From: a virus
DNA: 33,489 nucleotides
Reading direction: 5' to 3' (one strand)
Virus record (IMG/VR): IMGVR_UViG_3300030103_000898
Coordinates: 1 to 33,489 of that record
The notes beneath the pieces are model-generated. The model worked only from the letters and a program-made list of their open reading frames with translations, did not search any database and was not told the origin of the DNA. Positions within the stretch are counted from its first letter, which is position 1. Every line of letters begins with the position of its first letter. Shown here piece after piece: positions 10,730 to 18,137 of this stretch. A program made the position numbers and the translations under genes.

Positions 10730-11101
10730 ATGACTGATGTAGTGAAGCTGACCGAGAAACAGTATGCTCTCGTGGATACACTCGTAGCAGAAGGGTGTAG
10801 CATCACTGAGGCTGCTGGCAAAGCCGGTTACGCAGAGGGTGAAAGCGGTAGGGTCAGCGCTAGCCGTGCTTTGCGTCAGCCTCACGTGCAAGCGTACATG
10901 ATGCAGAGAGTTGGTGAAACACTCGGTGTTAATGCTACGACGGCAGCGGCGAGGCTTGTCAGGCTTGCCACGGGGGCCAAGAGTGAGTACGTGCAGCTAG
11001 AAGCTAGCAAAGATATCTTGGACAGGGCTGGGTTCAAGGCCCCCGACAAGCATATGCACTTACACAGTGGTGATATTAGGGTAAGCATAGATCTGAGCTA
11101 A
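10730..11101 (+). CDS. terS: Terminase small subunit-like protein
   Basis: The protein has 123 residues from ATG 10730; an earlier in-frame ATG at 10691 lies among the G-tracts and is less likely. The N-terminal helix-turn-helix is that of small terminases (Terminase_2 type): LTEKQYALVDTLVAEGCSITEAAGKAGY, then SGRVSASRALRQPHVQAYM. The central helices (TTAAARLVRLATGAKSEYVQLEASKDILDRAGF) would form the oligomerisation ring. The protein recognises phage DNA and hands it to the large subunit, here separated by nine small genes. Bases 11102-11245 after it hold no gene; a T-rich stretch and TAGCTAGGAG precede the next ATG. Confidence 0.75.
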   Translation: MTDVVKLTEKQYALVDTLVAEGCSITEAAGKAGYAEGESGRVSASRALRQPHVQAYMMQRVGETLGVNATTAAARLVRLATGAKSEYVQLEASKDILDRAGFKAPDKHMHLHSGDIRVSIDLS

Positions 11102-11245
11102 ATTTGAAAGGTTGCAAATATAAACACGTGGGGTGGGGTCAAAAAACGACATTACTAGGTTGGCAAGGTGTCCCCCACAGACATAAATGTTCAAAAAGGC
11201 CCGAAGCCAAAGTAAAAATATTTTTTTAGCTAGGAGTTCGTTTCA

Positions 11246-11503
11246 ATGTGTGTTGGTGGTAGTTCTCAGTCTGTTGTAACTCCTGTTCAGGATACAAGTT
11301 TAGAACCTATTAAAAGTAAGTATCCTTTAACTGCTGAACAGAAACGTGAGAATAGACGCAGGCGGAGACTTGCTAGTTCAAAGCGGCGGTCGCTAATAAA
11401 TGATGTTGCTGGTGATAAGGATATGTTTAATGATGGTTCTACTGGTGCATCTAGTGGTCTAGGCGGTATTGGCGATGCAAGTGGAGGCATAACAAGGGTA
11501 TGA
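11246..11503 (+). CDS. Small Met-Cys-start virion-associated-like protein
   Basis: A protein of 85 residues beginning MCVGGSSQS, with RBS TAGGAG nine bases upstream. The middle is very basic (KRENRRRRRLASSKRRSLINDV) and the end Gly/Ser-rich. It shares two marks with the 70-residue protein at 14765: the second-residue cysteine and an RRSLI segment after a basic run. Both also follow the same leader sequence TAGCTAGGAG. Short proteins starting MC with Gly/Pro next are common near portal genes in T7-like phages; their role is unclear. Its stop overlaps the next start. Confidence 0.5.
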   Translation: MCVGGSSQSVVTPVQDTSLEPIKSKYPLTAEQKRENRRRRRLASSKRRSLINDVAGDKDMFNDGSTGASSGLGGIGDASGGITRV

Positions 11504-11844
11504 GGCGCACACCAGCATGGCAGAGAAAAGAAGGACAGAACCCCAAAGGTGGGCTGAACGCCAGAGGTCGCGCCTCTTACAAGGCACAAACAGGCGGAAC
11601 ACTCAAAGCGCCAGTAAAAGGTGCGGCAGATACACCACAGAAACTGAGGCGCAAAGGAAGTTTCTTGACTCGAATGGGTTCCGCGAAGGGGCCATTGAAA
11701 GATGAGAAGGGCCGACCAACAAGATTAAAGTTATCTCTTGTTGCTTGGGGCCATAGAGGTGACAAGGCTAGTGCGGTTGCTAAAGGCCGTTCCCTTCTTA
11801 AGCGTTACCAAAACACAAAGAAAAGGAAGAAAGCCAATGCCTAA
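11500..11844 (+). CDS. DUF6321-like small basic protein
   Basis: A protein of 114 residues, very rich in Lys, Arg and Gly. The sequence order GGLNARGRASYKAQTGGTLKAPV, KGSFLTRMGSAKGPLKDEKGRPTRLKLSL and W-G-H matches a family of aquatic phage and giant-virus proteins that I recall as DUF6321. No enzymatic motif is visible; the composition suggests nucleic-acid binding or a structured role in packaged DNA. Start ATGA overlaps the previous stop. It heads a run of five basic mini-proteins between the terminase subunits. Confidence 0.6.
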   Translation: MRRTPAWQRKEGQNPKGGLNARGRASYKAQTGGTLKAPVKGAADTPQKLRRKGSFLTRMGSAKGPLKDEKGRPTRLKLSLVAWGHRGDKASAVAKGRSLLKRYQNTKKRKKANA

Positions 11845-11989
11845 TGTCGCTGGAAAAATGTTTGCATACACACCTGCTGGTAAAAAGAAAGCTAGGAAAG
11901 CCGCGCAGAGTTTACTTACTAAGCAACAGAGAACGCTTCCAAAGCAAATCCAAGCGCAGATTGTCAAGAAGAAGATGGAGAAGGCGTAA
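11837..11989 (+). CDS. Lys-rich mini-protein
   Basis: A protein of 50 residues from ATG 11837, preceded by AAGGAAG and overlapping the previous gene by eight bases. It begins MPNVAGKMFAYTPAGKKKARKAAQ and ends QAQIVKKKMEKA. Its high lysine content and short helical build suggest DNA or RNA binding. Short proteins starting MPxVxGKKFxYTxxG are frequent in aquatic phages close to terminase genes; no function is known to me. The stop overlaps the next ATG by one base. Confidence 0.5.
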   Translation: MPNVAGKMFAYTPAGKKKARKAAQSLLTKQQRTLPKQIQAQIVKKKMEKA

Positions 11990-12183
11990 TGACTAGGTAT
12001 CAAAAACATGATGGCACCATCTATGATGGGCCTGTAGTTACGATGCCCGATGGCAGAATCAAAACTGGTGCAACACTTACCGCTGAATCAGAGCGTGTCT
12101 TTCCAATACTAGAACGTGCAAGAGATGAGGATGGTGGCAAAGCCCCAATCAAAAAGAAGCGTGTAACTAAGAAAAAGGCATAG
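11989..12183 (+). CDS. Small hypothetical protein with basic tail
   Basis: A protein of 64 residues starting one base inside the preceding stop. The N-terminal half is beta-like (YQKHDGTIYDGPVVTMPDGRIKTGATL), followed by a short helix and a tail of mostly lysine (PIKKKRVTKKKA). The tail recalls DNA-condensing peptides. No family is recognised with confidence. Its position in a tightly coupled run suggests that it is made in step with its neighbours. Confidence 0.45.
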   Translation: MTRYQKHDGTIYDGPVVTMPDGRIKTGATLTAESERVFPILERARDEDGGKAPIKKKRVTKKKA

Positions 12184-12185
12184 TC

Positions 12186-12428
12186 ATGGGTAAAACATTA
12201 ATGAAGCCAACATCAAAAGGTGTAATGCGTAAGTTAGGCAGTGAAGAAGCTCAAGCTAACATTAGAGCGAGAACTAATTATGCAAAGACAATTGGTCAGG
12301 CTGGCAAGAAAGCTAACGAAACAATGACGTTTTCAGGCAAAGCTGACTTTATGGAAAAAGTAAGAAAGCTGGCAAGAAAGCAATATGATTTAGATATTTT
12401 CTTTGAAGGCGGAAAGCCAAAGAGTTAA
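12186..12428 (+). CDS. Small basic helical protein
   Basis: A protein of 80 residues, two bases after the previous stop. It is basic in the first two thirds (MKPTSKGVMRKLGSEEAQANIRARTNYAKTIGQAGKKA), with a more acidic end (LDIFFEGGKPKS). Predicted mostly helical. No motif points to an enzyme. It belongs to the inter-terminase cluster of small lysine-rich proteins. Confidence 0.45.
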   Translation: MGKTLMKPTSKGVMRKLGSEEAQANIRARTNYAKTIGQAGKKANETMTFSGKADFMEKVRKLARKQYDLDIFFEGGKPKS

Positions 12429-12430
12429 TT

Positions 12431-12598
12431 ATGGCTGTTAATGAAGCTGGTAACTACACCAAACCAAAGATGCGAAAGAGCTTATTCAATCGCATAAAGG
12501 CTGGTAACAAAGGCGGAGCCAGTGGTCAGTGGTCGGCAAGAAAAGCGCAAATGCTAGCGCTTGCTTATAAAAAAGCTGGTGGTGGTTATACAAATTGA
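12431..12598 (+). CDS. Mini-protein with WSARKAQ motif
   Basis: A protein of 55 residues, two bases after the preceding stop. It begins MAVNEAGNYTKPKMRKSLF and ends with SGQWSARKAQMLALAYKKAGGGYTN. The S-G-x-W-S-A-R-K-A-Q-x-L-A-x-x-Y-K motif recurs in small proteins of aquatic phages and large algal viruses; its function is unknown to me. Basic, likely helix-hairpin. The 3' end overlaps the possible upstream part of the next frame. Confidence 0.5.
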   Translation: MAVNEAGNYTKPKMRKSLFNRIKAGNKGGASGQWSARKAQMLALAYKKAGGGYTN

Positions 12599-12608
12599 AT
12601 CAATAGTT

Positions 12609-12761
12609 ATGTTTTGTGTCATTGTTGCAAATGCTCTTGAAGTAAATACAGTTGTGCATGATACTCATGAATGGATATCAAGATGCCACATGTCTGTTAC
12701 TGAGAATAGTTTTATAGACCCAAACACAGAGTGTTTTTGCGTAAAGGCTAAAGGACAATGA
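12609..12761 (+). CDS. Small possibly exported cysteine-rich protein, start uncertain
   Basis: The frame is open from 12561 to 12761. I give the first ATG (12609, 50 residues), but no RBS is visible; GTG 12579 or a non-AUG start overlapping the upstream stop are alternatives. A hydrophobic N-terminus (IESIVMFCVIVANALEV when read from upstream) could be a signal peptide cut after ANA. The rest has His/Trp and three cysteines (SRCHMSV, ECFCVK). The overall shape resembles the 68-residue protein at 1847. It is unlike its lysine-rich neighbours. Reality is likely, as it fills an otherwise empty 159-base gap. Confidence 0.45.
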   Translation: MFCVIVANALEVNTVVHDTHEWISRCHMSVTENSFIDPNTECFCVKAKGQ

Positions 12762-13003
12762 AAAAGCCACAAAAATCTTTAGTCAATTGGACAAAGCAAA
12801 AATGGAGAACAAAATCTGGCAAGCCGTCTACTCAAGGCCCACAGGCTACTGGTGAGCGTTACTTGCCAGCCGCTGCAATAAAAGCTATGTCTAGTTCACA
12901 GTATGCTGCTTCTTCTAGAAAAAAGCGTGAAGACACTAAGAAAGGGAAGCAATTCTCCAAGCAACCAAAAGGCGCGGCGGCGATTGCTAAAAGATATAGA
13001 TGA
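12758..13003 (+). CDS. Small basic protein, DUF5872-like
   Basis: A protein of 81 residues whose ATG overlaps the preceding TGA. The pattern KSLVNWTKQKWRTKSGKPS, then GERYLPAAAIKAMSSSQYAA and a Lys-rich end (KKGKQFSKQPKGAAAIAKRYR) belongs to a short protein family seen in marine phages and large DNA viruses, which I recall as DUF5872. Function is not established. It is strongly basic. The start codon of the next gene overlaps its stop. Confidence 0.55.
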   Translation: MKKPQKSLVNWTKQKWRTKSGKPSTQGPQATGERYLPAAAIKAMSSSQYAASSRKKREDTKKGKQFSKQPKGAAAIAKRYR

Positions 13004-13194
13004 GTTTTCTACACACACTGAAGGTAGAAGAACGTGACCTTCTTCGCAGAATAGTGAAGAAAGTACACCTTGCTCACCACCCAGAAGAATTTTGTACCGA
13101 CCATGAAGCTGATAAAGTTATTGCTGTTATTGGCCCAGAAGTAATTGATCGCATGATTAAGTTCGGTAAGGATCACAAGGTTGACCAGCTTTAA
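13000..13194 (+). CDS. Small conserved protein preceding large terminase
   Basis: A protein of 64 residues: MSFLHTLKVEERDLLRRIVKKVHLAHHPEEFCTDHEADKVIAVIGPEVIDRMI. The LKVEERDLLRRIVKK helix followed by a HEADK helix resembles short proteins found directly before the terminase gene in marine podoviruses. Helical, mildly basic; may assist packaging, but this is only positional. The large-terminase start lies inside its 3' end (14-base overlap), so expression of the two is linked. Confidence 0.5.
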   Translation: MSFLHTLKVEERDLLRRIVKKVHLAHHPEEFCTDHEADKVIAVIGPEVIDRMIKFGKDHKVDQL

Positions 13195-14701
13195 TTACAA
13201 GCCTGATGGCAATGTACTAAAAGCATTTATGAAAGATGATAGTTTCTTTCGTGGCATTCGTGGGCCTGTAGGCTCTGGCAAATCTGTGGGTTGTTGCGTT
13301 GAAGTCTTTCGCAGGGCTTTAATGCAAGAGAAAAATAAAGATGGTGTGAGGCGTAGCCGCTGGGCAATCATTAGAAACACTAACCCGCAACTAAGAACAA
13401 CCACAATAAAAACTTGGCTTGACTGGTTTCCAGAAGATGAGTGGGGCAAGTTTATGTGGTCGGTTCCATATACGCACTGGATTAAACAGGGCGATCTGGA
13501 ACTTGAAGTAATCTTCCTAGCACTCGACCGTCCAGAAGATGTGAAGAAACTTCTCTCCCTAGAGTTAACTGGCATCTGGATCAACGAGGCTAGGGAGATA
13601 CCTAAATCTATTATTGATGCATGTACTATGCGCGTTGGTCGTTTCCCTTCTATGCGTGATGGTGGGCCTAGTTGGTCTGGGGTCATTGCTGATACTAATG
13701 CTCCTGAAGAAGATCACTGGTGGCCTATTATGTCTGGCGAAGTGCCTGTGCCAGATCATATCCCGATTGAACAGGCACGGATGCTAGTCAAGCCAGATAA
13801 CTGGAACTTTTATATTCAGCCTTCAGGAATGGAAGAAGTTACAGAAAAAGACGGCTCTGTTGTTGACTATAAGGAAAATAAAAAAGCTGAAAACTCAAAG
13901 AATATGCTGCAAAGCTATTATTCAAATTTAATTAGAGGTAAGACAAAAAGCTGGATTGATGTTTATGTAATGAATAGACTTGGCACAATCCAAGAAGGAA
14001 AGCCAGTGTATCAAGGATTTGTAACTGAAACACATGTTGCCAAAGAAGAAATACCAATAGCTGATGGCATCCCTTTGTATATTGGCATTGACTTTGGTTT
14101 GACACCAGCCGCTGTGTTTGGACAGAAGGTGCGCGGCAGATGGCTAATCCAGTCAGAGATTGTAGCTATTGACATGGGCATTGTTCGCTTTGCTGAACTG
14201 TTACGCCAAGAGATAGCTACACGTTTTGCTAATCAAGAAGTAAGAATCTTTGGTGATCCTGCTGGTGACTTTCGTGCACAGACTGATGAAAGCACACCTT
14301 TTCAAATACTTAGAGGCGCTGGGCTACGAGCAACACCAGCGCCGAGCAATTCTGTTGACTTGCGACTAGAAGCTGTGTCGTCTTCTTTGAACAAAATGGT
14401 TGATGGCAAGCCAGCATTTTTAATTGATCGGCGTTGCCCAACATTGATTAAAGGCTTTGAGGGTGGGTATCAATACAAACGTATGCAAGTATCCGGTGAG
14501 CGTTTTGATGATAAACCAGAAAAAAATATGTATTCACATATCCATGATGCGCTTCAGTATTTAATGCTTGGCGCTGGTGAAGGCAGGCAACTTATATCTG
14601 GACAAAAACCTTTAACTGCTTTCAATGCCCGTTCTGAGTTTGATGTCTTTGCAAGGAAGCCAAAACAACAGAAACGCCAAGGTCTATGGGCTAGAATGTG
14701 A
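13181..14701 (+). CDS. terL: Terminase large subunit
   Basis: The protein has 506 residues. The N-terminal ATPase has a Walker A at 28-35 (GPVGSGKS) and a Walker B with catalytic Glu in LELTGIWINEARE near 127-139, which powers DNA translocation into the prohead. The C-terminal RNase H-like nuclease starts LYIGIDFGLTPAAVFG with the first catalytic Asp, continues with RIFGDPAGDFRAQ and ends with HIHDALQYL carrying the last Asp. The start is TTG 13181, directly after CACAAGG; the first ATG (13229) would remove residues before the Walker A. It works with the small subunit at 10730 and the portal at 14977. Confidence 0.92.
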   Translation: MTSFNYKPDGNVLKAFMKDDSFFRGIRGPVGSGKSVGCCVEVFRRALMQEKNKDGVRRSRWAIIRNTNPQLRTTTIKTWLDWFPEDEWGKFMWSVPYTHWIKQGDLELEVIFLALDRPEDVKKLLSLELTGIWINEAREIPKSIIDACTMRVGRFPSMRDGGPSWSGVIADTNAPEEDHWWPIMSGEVPVPDHIPIEQARMLVKPDNWNFYIQPSGMEEVTEKDGSVVDYKENKKAENSKNMLQSYYSNLIRGKTKSWIDVYVMNRLGTIQEGKPVYQGFVTETHVAKEEIPIADGIPLYIGIDFGLTPAAVFGQKVRGRWLIQSEIVAIDMGIVRFAELLRQEIATRFANQEVRIFGDPAGDFRAQTDESTPFQILRGAGLRATPAPSNSVDLRLEAVSSSLNKMVDGKPAFLIDRRCPTLIKGFEGGYQYKRMQVSGERFDDKPEKNMYSHIHDALQYLMLGAGEGRQLISGQKPLTAFNARSEFDVFARKPKQQKRQGLWARM

Positions 14702-14702
14702 T

Positions 14703-14712
14703 TTGTGCGTTG
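14703..14712 (+). promoter_or_regulatory. TTGTGCGTTG late element, copy 2
   Basis: The exact 10-base element starts two bases after the large-terminase stop, in the 63-base gap before the 14765 gene. An AT-rich stretch with TATTAT lies eight bases after it. It would control the small MC-start gene, portal, scaffold and following genes. Confidence 0.55.
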
Positions 14713-14764
14713 CGTTATTTTATTATTTGTGTTTATGAATTGAATGCTAGCTAGGAGATAAACG

Positions 14765-14977
14765 ATGTGTACAAGTAAACCACCTGCGCCACCTGCGCCT
14801 GATCCATCAATCAAACAGCAACAAGAAGCGCAAAAAGCAGAAGTTACTGCCGAGAAAAGAGAACAGAGAGATAAGGCTCTTGCTCAAGCAGTGACTCGAC
14901 TACGAGGCGGAAGCGGCAGACGTTCTTTGATTAAAGGTTCTGGTGGTGGAATGGGCTTCTACAGTAGGTATCTGTAA
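14765..14977 (+). CDS. Small Met-Cys-start protein adjacent to portal
   Basis: A protein of 70 residues starting MCTSKPPAPPAPDPSIKQQQ. The proline-rich start, the coiled-coil middle (QQQEAQKAEVTAEKREQRDKALAQ) and Gly-rich end (RRSLIKGSGGGMGFYSRYL) match small proteins that commonly precede T7-like portal genes. RBS TAGGAG sits eight bases upstream in a leader shared with the gene at 11246, and the RRSLI segment is shared too. It may be a minor head or connector factor. The stop overlaps the portal ATG by one base. Confidence 0.6.
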   Translation: MCTSKPPAPPAPDPSIKQQQEAQKAEVTAEKREQRDKALAQAVTRLRGGSGRRSLIKGSGGGMGFYSRYL

Positions 14978-16560
14978 TGATTGTTTATGCTGATCAGTCT
15001 ACTGGAGTATACGAAGGAAGTAAGCTAGCTGCCTCCTTACTGAAAAAATATGATCGCGCTAAATCATTACGCGAAAATTTTCTACCGCTTTTTGAAGAAT
15101 GCTATGAATATGCGCTTCCTCAAAGAGAATCATTTTATGCAGAATCAGTAGGGCAACGAAGAGATGACAAGATTTTCGATGAAACGGCTGTCGTTGGAGT
15201 GCAAGAATTTGCTTCGCGGTTACAGTCAGGCTTGGTTCCTAACTTTGCTAGATGGGCGGATTTTACTGCGGGTTCTGAAGTGCCGATTGAAGACAGAGAT
15301 GAAGTTAATAATCAATTGGATGAAGTCACGGATTATGTCTTTGAAGTAATTCAAAACTCAAATTTTGGTCAAGAAGTGCATGAATCGTTTATGGACTTGG
15401 CGGTAGGCACAGGTGTTTTGTGCGCTATGGAAGGTGATGCAGTAAATCCAGTTATGTTTTCTGCAATACCACTGCCACATGTTGTTTTAGATACTGGGCC
15501 TGATGATCGTGTTGATCATGTGTTTCGTGAACGCTCTGTGCGTAACTCAGACGTCCCTGTTATGTATCCAAAAGTAACATTGTCTGATAAAATACAAACA
15601 CGCATTAAAAATAATCCTGATGAAAGAACAAAGATACTTGAAGTTGTTTGCAGAGATTATTCTAAGTTAAATCAGGAAGCTCATCTATTTTATGCAATAG
15701 AAACAAACACTAGAGAGATTATTAAGCAAGAAGCATATAATGGTATCGGGTCTAATCCATTTATTTGTTTTCGTTGGTCTAAAGTATCTGGTGAAATTTA
15801 TGGCAGAGGCCCATTAATAAATGCTTTAGCGGCTATTAAAACTACTAATTTGACGATTGAGTTAATATTAGAAAATGCACAAATGGCTATCTCTGGTATC
15901 TATCAAATGGATGATGACGGTGTTATTAACCCAGATACTATTAACCTTGTCCCTGGGACCGTCATACCAAAAGCGGCGGGATCACTGGGTTTGCAGCCTG
16001 TTCAAGCTGCTGGTTCTTTTGATGTTGCTAATCTTGTTCTTGGCGATATGCGTTTGAATATCAAACGTGCTTTATACAATGATATGCTAGGCGATCCAAA
16101 TAAAACTCCAGCATCTGCAACCGAAATTGCAGAACGTATGGCTGATTTATCAAGGCGTATTGGGTCTGCATTTGGCAGATTGCAAGCTGAATTAGTTCAG
16201 CCTGTTTTACAAAGAGTTGTTTATATCCTTAAAAAACAAGGACGTATTGAACTTCCAACTATGAATGGCAGGGAAGTTAAGGTACGTTCTGTTTCACCTC
16301 TTGCACAGGCTCAAGCTAATCAAGACATTTCCTCCGTGGCTAGATTCCTTGAACTTGTGCAAGGTAGATTTGGCCCAGAGTTGACAAATATATTAATTAA
16401 TTCTGAGGAGACTGCCGCTTATCTAGCCAAGAAGTTTGGTGTTCCAGACGTTCTTGTACGAGATCTGGAAGAGCGTCAACAAATAGTTCAGATGGCTCAA
16501 CAGATGGCACAACAGCAACAAATGCAACAGCAAGGAGAGTTGCCACTTGGTCAAGGATAG
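14977..16560 (+). CDS. Portal (head-to-tail connector) protein, T7 gp8-like
   Basis: A protein of 527 residues, the usual length for this family. The N-terminus has the typical KYDRAKSLRENFLPLFEECYEYALPQRESFY, then DDKIFDETAVVGVQEFASRLQSGLVP. The middle has the receptor-like segment GEIYGRGPLINALAAIKTTNLTIELI and the stem part has TPASATEIAERMADLSRRIGSAFGRLQAELVQPVL. The Gln-rich end (QMAQQMAQQQQMQQQ) is in the crown. Twelve copies would form the ring through which DNA is packaged and ejected. Next comes a Bbp19-like gene and the scaffold. Confidence 0.92.
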   Translation: MIVYADQSTGVYEGSKLAASLLKKYDRAKSLRENFLPLFEECYEYALPQRESFYAESVGQRRDDKIFDETAVVGVQEFASRLQSGLVPNFARWADFTAGSEVPIEDRDEVNNQLDEVTDYVFEVIQNSNFGQEVHESFMDLAVGTGVLCAMEGDAVNPVMFSAIPLPHVVLDTGPDDRVDHVFRERSVRNSDVPVMYPKVTLSDKIQTRIKNNPDERTKILEVVCRDYSKLNQEAHLFYAIETNTREIIKQEAYNGIGSNPFICFRWSKVSGEIYGRGPLINALAAIKTTNLTIELILENAQMAISGIYQMDDDGVINPDTINLVPGTVIPKAAGSLGLQPVQAAGSFDVANLVLGDMRLNIKRALYNDMLGDPNKTPASATEIAERMADLSRRIGSAFGRLQAELVQPVLQRVVYILKKQGRIELPTMNGREVKVRSVSPLAQAQANQDISSVARFLELVQGRFGPELTNILINSEETAAYLAKKFGVPDVLVRDLEERQQIVQMAQQMAQQQQMQQQGELPLGQG

Positions 16561-16819
16561 AGCTTTTCTGTCTCTTGATGGGTTTCGCCGCGATAAGAGT
16601 GAAGACACAAGAATTAGTCTGGATATAGCAAGTTTATTTAATACGGATGCAGGTCAGTCTGTATTAAAGTATTTGCGTTCAATTACAATAGAACAAGTTA
16701 ATGGCGCAGGTGTTAGCGATGCCGAGTTGCGTCATATGGAAGGGCAACGATATATTGTTGGCCTCATTGAATCTCGTATACAACACGCACATAAATCTAA
16801 GGGTTTAAGCAATGAATGA
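16547..16819 (+). CDS. Bbp19-like small head-assembly protein
   Basis: A protein of 90 residues with TTG start 16547 behind AAGGAG (nine-base spacing), overlapping the portal end by 14 bases. The pattern ISLDIASLFNTDAGQSVLKYLRSI followed by DAELRHMEGQRYIVGLIESRI is that of the Bbp19 family, short proteins encoded between portal and scaffold in T7-like and Bpp-1-like podoviruses. Their role is not well defined; position suggests head assembly. The start of the scaffold gene overlaps its stop. Confidence 0.65.
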   Translation: MVKDRAFLSLDGFRRDKSEDTRISLDIASLFNTDAGQSVLKYLRSITIEQVNGAGVSDAELRHMEGQRYIVGLIESRIQHAHKSKGLSNE

Positions 16820-17537
16820 AGAAGCAGAAGCAGTAGAATCAGAAGTAGTAACTGAAGGTGGCGATCCGCGCCTTGAGACTACAGAGCAGGCAAGGCCAGA
16901 AGGTTTGCCTGAAAAATTCAATACTATAGAAGATCTTGTAAAATCATATACAAGTCTTGAGGGCAAGCTAGGTAAAAAAGATGAAGATTTACGCAATGCT
17001 ATTATTGAAGAGTTAAGTAACGAAGCCTTTGCAAATCGTCCCGAAACTGCTGGTGACTATCAGTTGCCAGAATCTATTGATGAAGAAACTGCTGTAGATA
17101 ATCAATTGCTACAGTGGTGGTCTAATACTGCATTTGAAAATGGATATAGCCAAGATCAGTTTGAAGAAGGCATCAACATGTATATCGAAGCGTTAAATGC
17201 TGATGTTCCTGATTACGATCAGGAAGTGCAACGTCTTGGAGAAAATGCAGAAGCAAGACAAGAAGCGGCTAGCTTGTTCGCTAATCAATTCTTTGAGGAG
17301 AAACATTTGCCAGCTATTGAGCGTATGTGCGAAACCGCTGATGGAATTGAAGCGCTTGAGTTTATGATGCAGTCTATGAAAGATGGTGGCCCAGCTATTG
17401 ATAGTCAGCCTGTAGCGCAAATAACTCAAGATCAATTAAACCAAATGATGCTTGACCCACGTTGGCATGATCCAGCAAAGCGTGATATGTCTTTTGTTAA
17501 AGAAGTAGAAGATGGATTCAAACGACTATACGGATGA
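16812..17537 (+). CDS. Scaffolding protein (T7 gp9-like)
   Basis: A protein of 241 residues, strongly acidic. It starts MNEEAEAVESEVVTEGGDPRLE, then PEGLPEKFNTIEDLVKSYTSLEGKLG, the helix pattern typical for podovirus scaffolds, a helical Gln/Glu-rich body, and ends with a basic/aromatic capsid-binding helix (FVKEVEDGFKRLYG). Located between portal and capsid as expected. It would guide the capsid shell to the right size and then leave. It overlaps the next gene by 26 bases. Confidence 0.85.
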   Translation: MNEEAEAVESEVVTEGGDPRLETTEQARPEGLPEKFNTIEDLVKSYTSLEGKLGKKDEDLRNAIIEELSNEAFANRPETAGDYQLPESIDEETAVDNQLLQWWSNTAFENGYSQDQFEEGINMYIEALNADVPDYDQEVQRLGENAEARQEAASLFANQFFEEKHLPAIERMCETADGIEALEFMMQSMKDGGPAIDSQPVAQITQDQLNQMMLDPRWHDPAKRDMSFVKEVEDGFKRLYG

Positions 17538-18048
17538 AGAAGTAGGTCGTGTTGGGGGTCTTTCTCTAGTTAAAGCTAATCTAGATCACGCTAGATTGAT
17601 TGCTGACAGCCTTCGCATGTTTGATGCTAGGGAATGTCTTATTTATGGGATGACCCCATTAGAAGCGCTTCTAGAGCCTTTTACCGTTACAAATAACAAA
17701 ACATATGCAATTAAGATGCATGAAACCGTGATTGCATTATGTGGCACAGTTCCTATTACAGATAATATTGGTAGGGTCTGGATGCTTGGCACTGGCGGTA
17801 TAAATCAAAACTGGCGCGTGTTTCTACGTGGATGCAAGCCAGCTATAGAAATATTACAGGACAAATATGATGTAATTGAAAACTTTGTACCAGAAGATCA
17901 TCAAGATACAATTATGTGGTTGACTTGGTGCGGTTTTACATTTGATAAAAAAATATACAACATACATGGGCATAACATGATGCGTTTTGTGCGTTGCGGA
18001 AATTATAGAAATAATGTTTATTATCTAAAACGGCCTGTAATGCATTGA
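17512..18048 (+). CDS. Internal virion protein A-like (T7 gp13/DUF2833, GNAT-like fold)
   Basis: A protein of 178 residues. The fold signature of the gp13/DUF2833 group is visible: ADSLRMFDARECLIYGMTPLEALLEPF, TYAIKMHETVIALCGTVPIT, RVWMLGTGGINQNWRVFLRG and, near the end, WLTWCGFTFDK. The family looks like an acetyltransferase but lacks known catalysis. In T7 its gene follows the tail tube; here it sits between scaffold and capsid and overlaps the scaffold. The late element copy 3 lies inside the last codons. Confidence 0.7.
   Translation: MDSNDYTDEEVGRVGGLSLVKANLDHARLIADSLRMFDARECLIYGMTPLEALLEPFTVTNNKTYAIKMHETVIALCGTVPITDNIGRVWMLGTGGINQNWRVFLRGCKPAIEILQDKYDVIENFVPEDHQDTIMWLTWCGFTFDKKIYNIHGHNMMRFVRCGNYRNNVYYLKRPVMH
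17987..17996 (+). promoter_or_regulatory. TTGTGCGTTG late element, copy 3
   Basis: An exact 10-base copy lies within the 3' end of the gp13-like gene, 142 bases before the capsid ATG. TATAGA follows seven bases later. A promoter here would give extra transcription of the capsid gene, which must be made in hundreds of copies. Confidence 0.5.
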
Positions 18049-18137
18049 GCGACCCGAAAGGATAATCGCGTTGATATAGCCACACAGACAACCGCATTAG
18101 AATAGGATTAACATAAACCTTATGAGAGGACTGTAAA

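Noticed and set aside
10042-10821. Leftward 259-codon ORF over the structured region
   Set aside because: It runs through the inverted repeats, the G-tracts and into the small-terminase gene, has no ribosome site, and its composition (many Cys, His, Arg, Thr, Ser) is that of GC-rich non-coding DNA.
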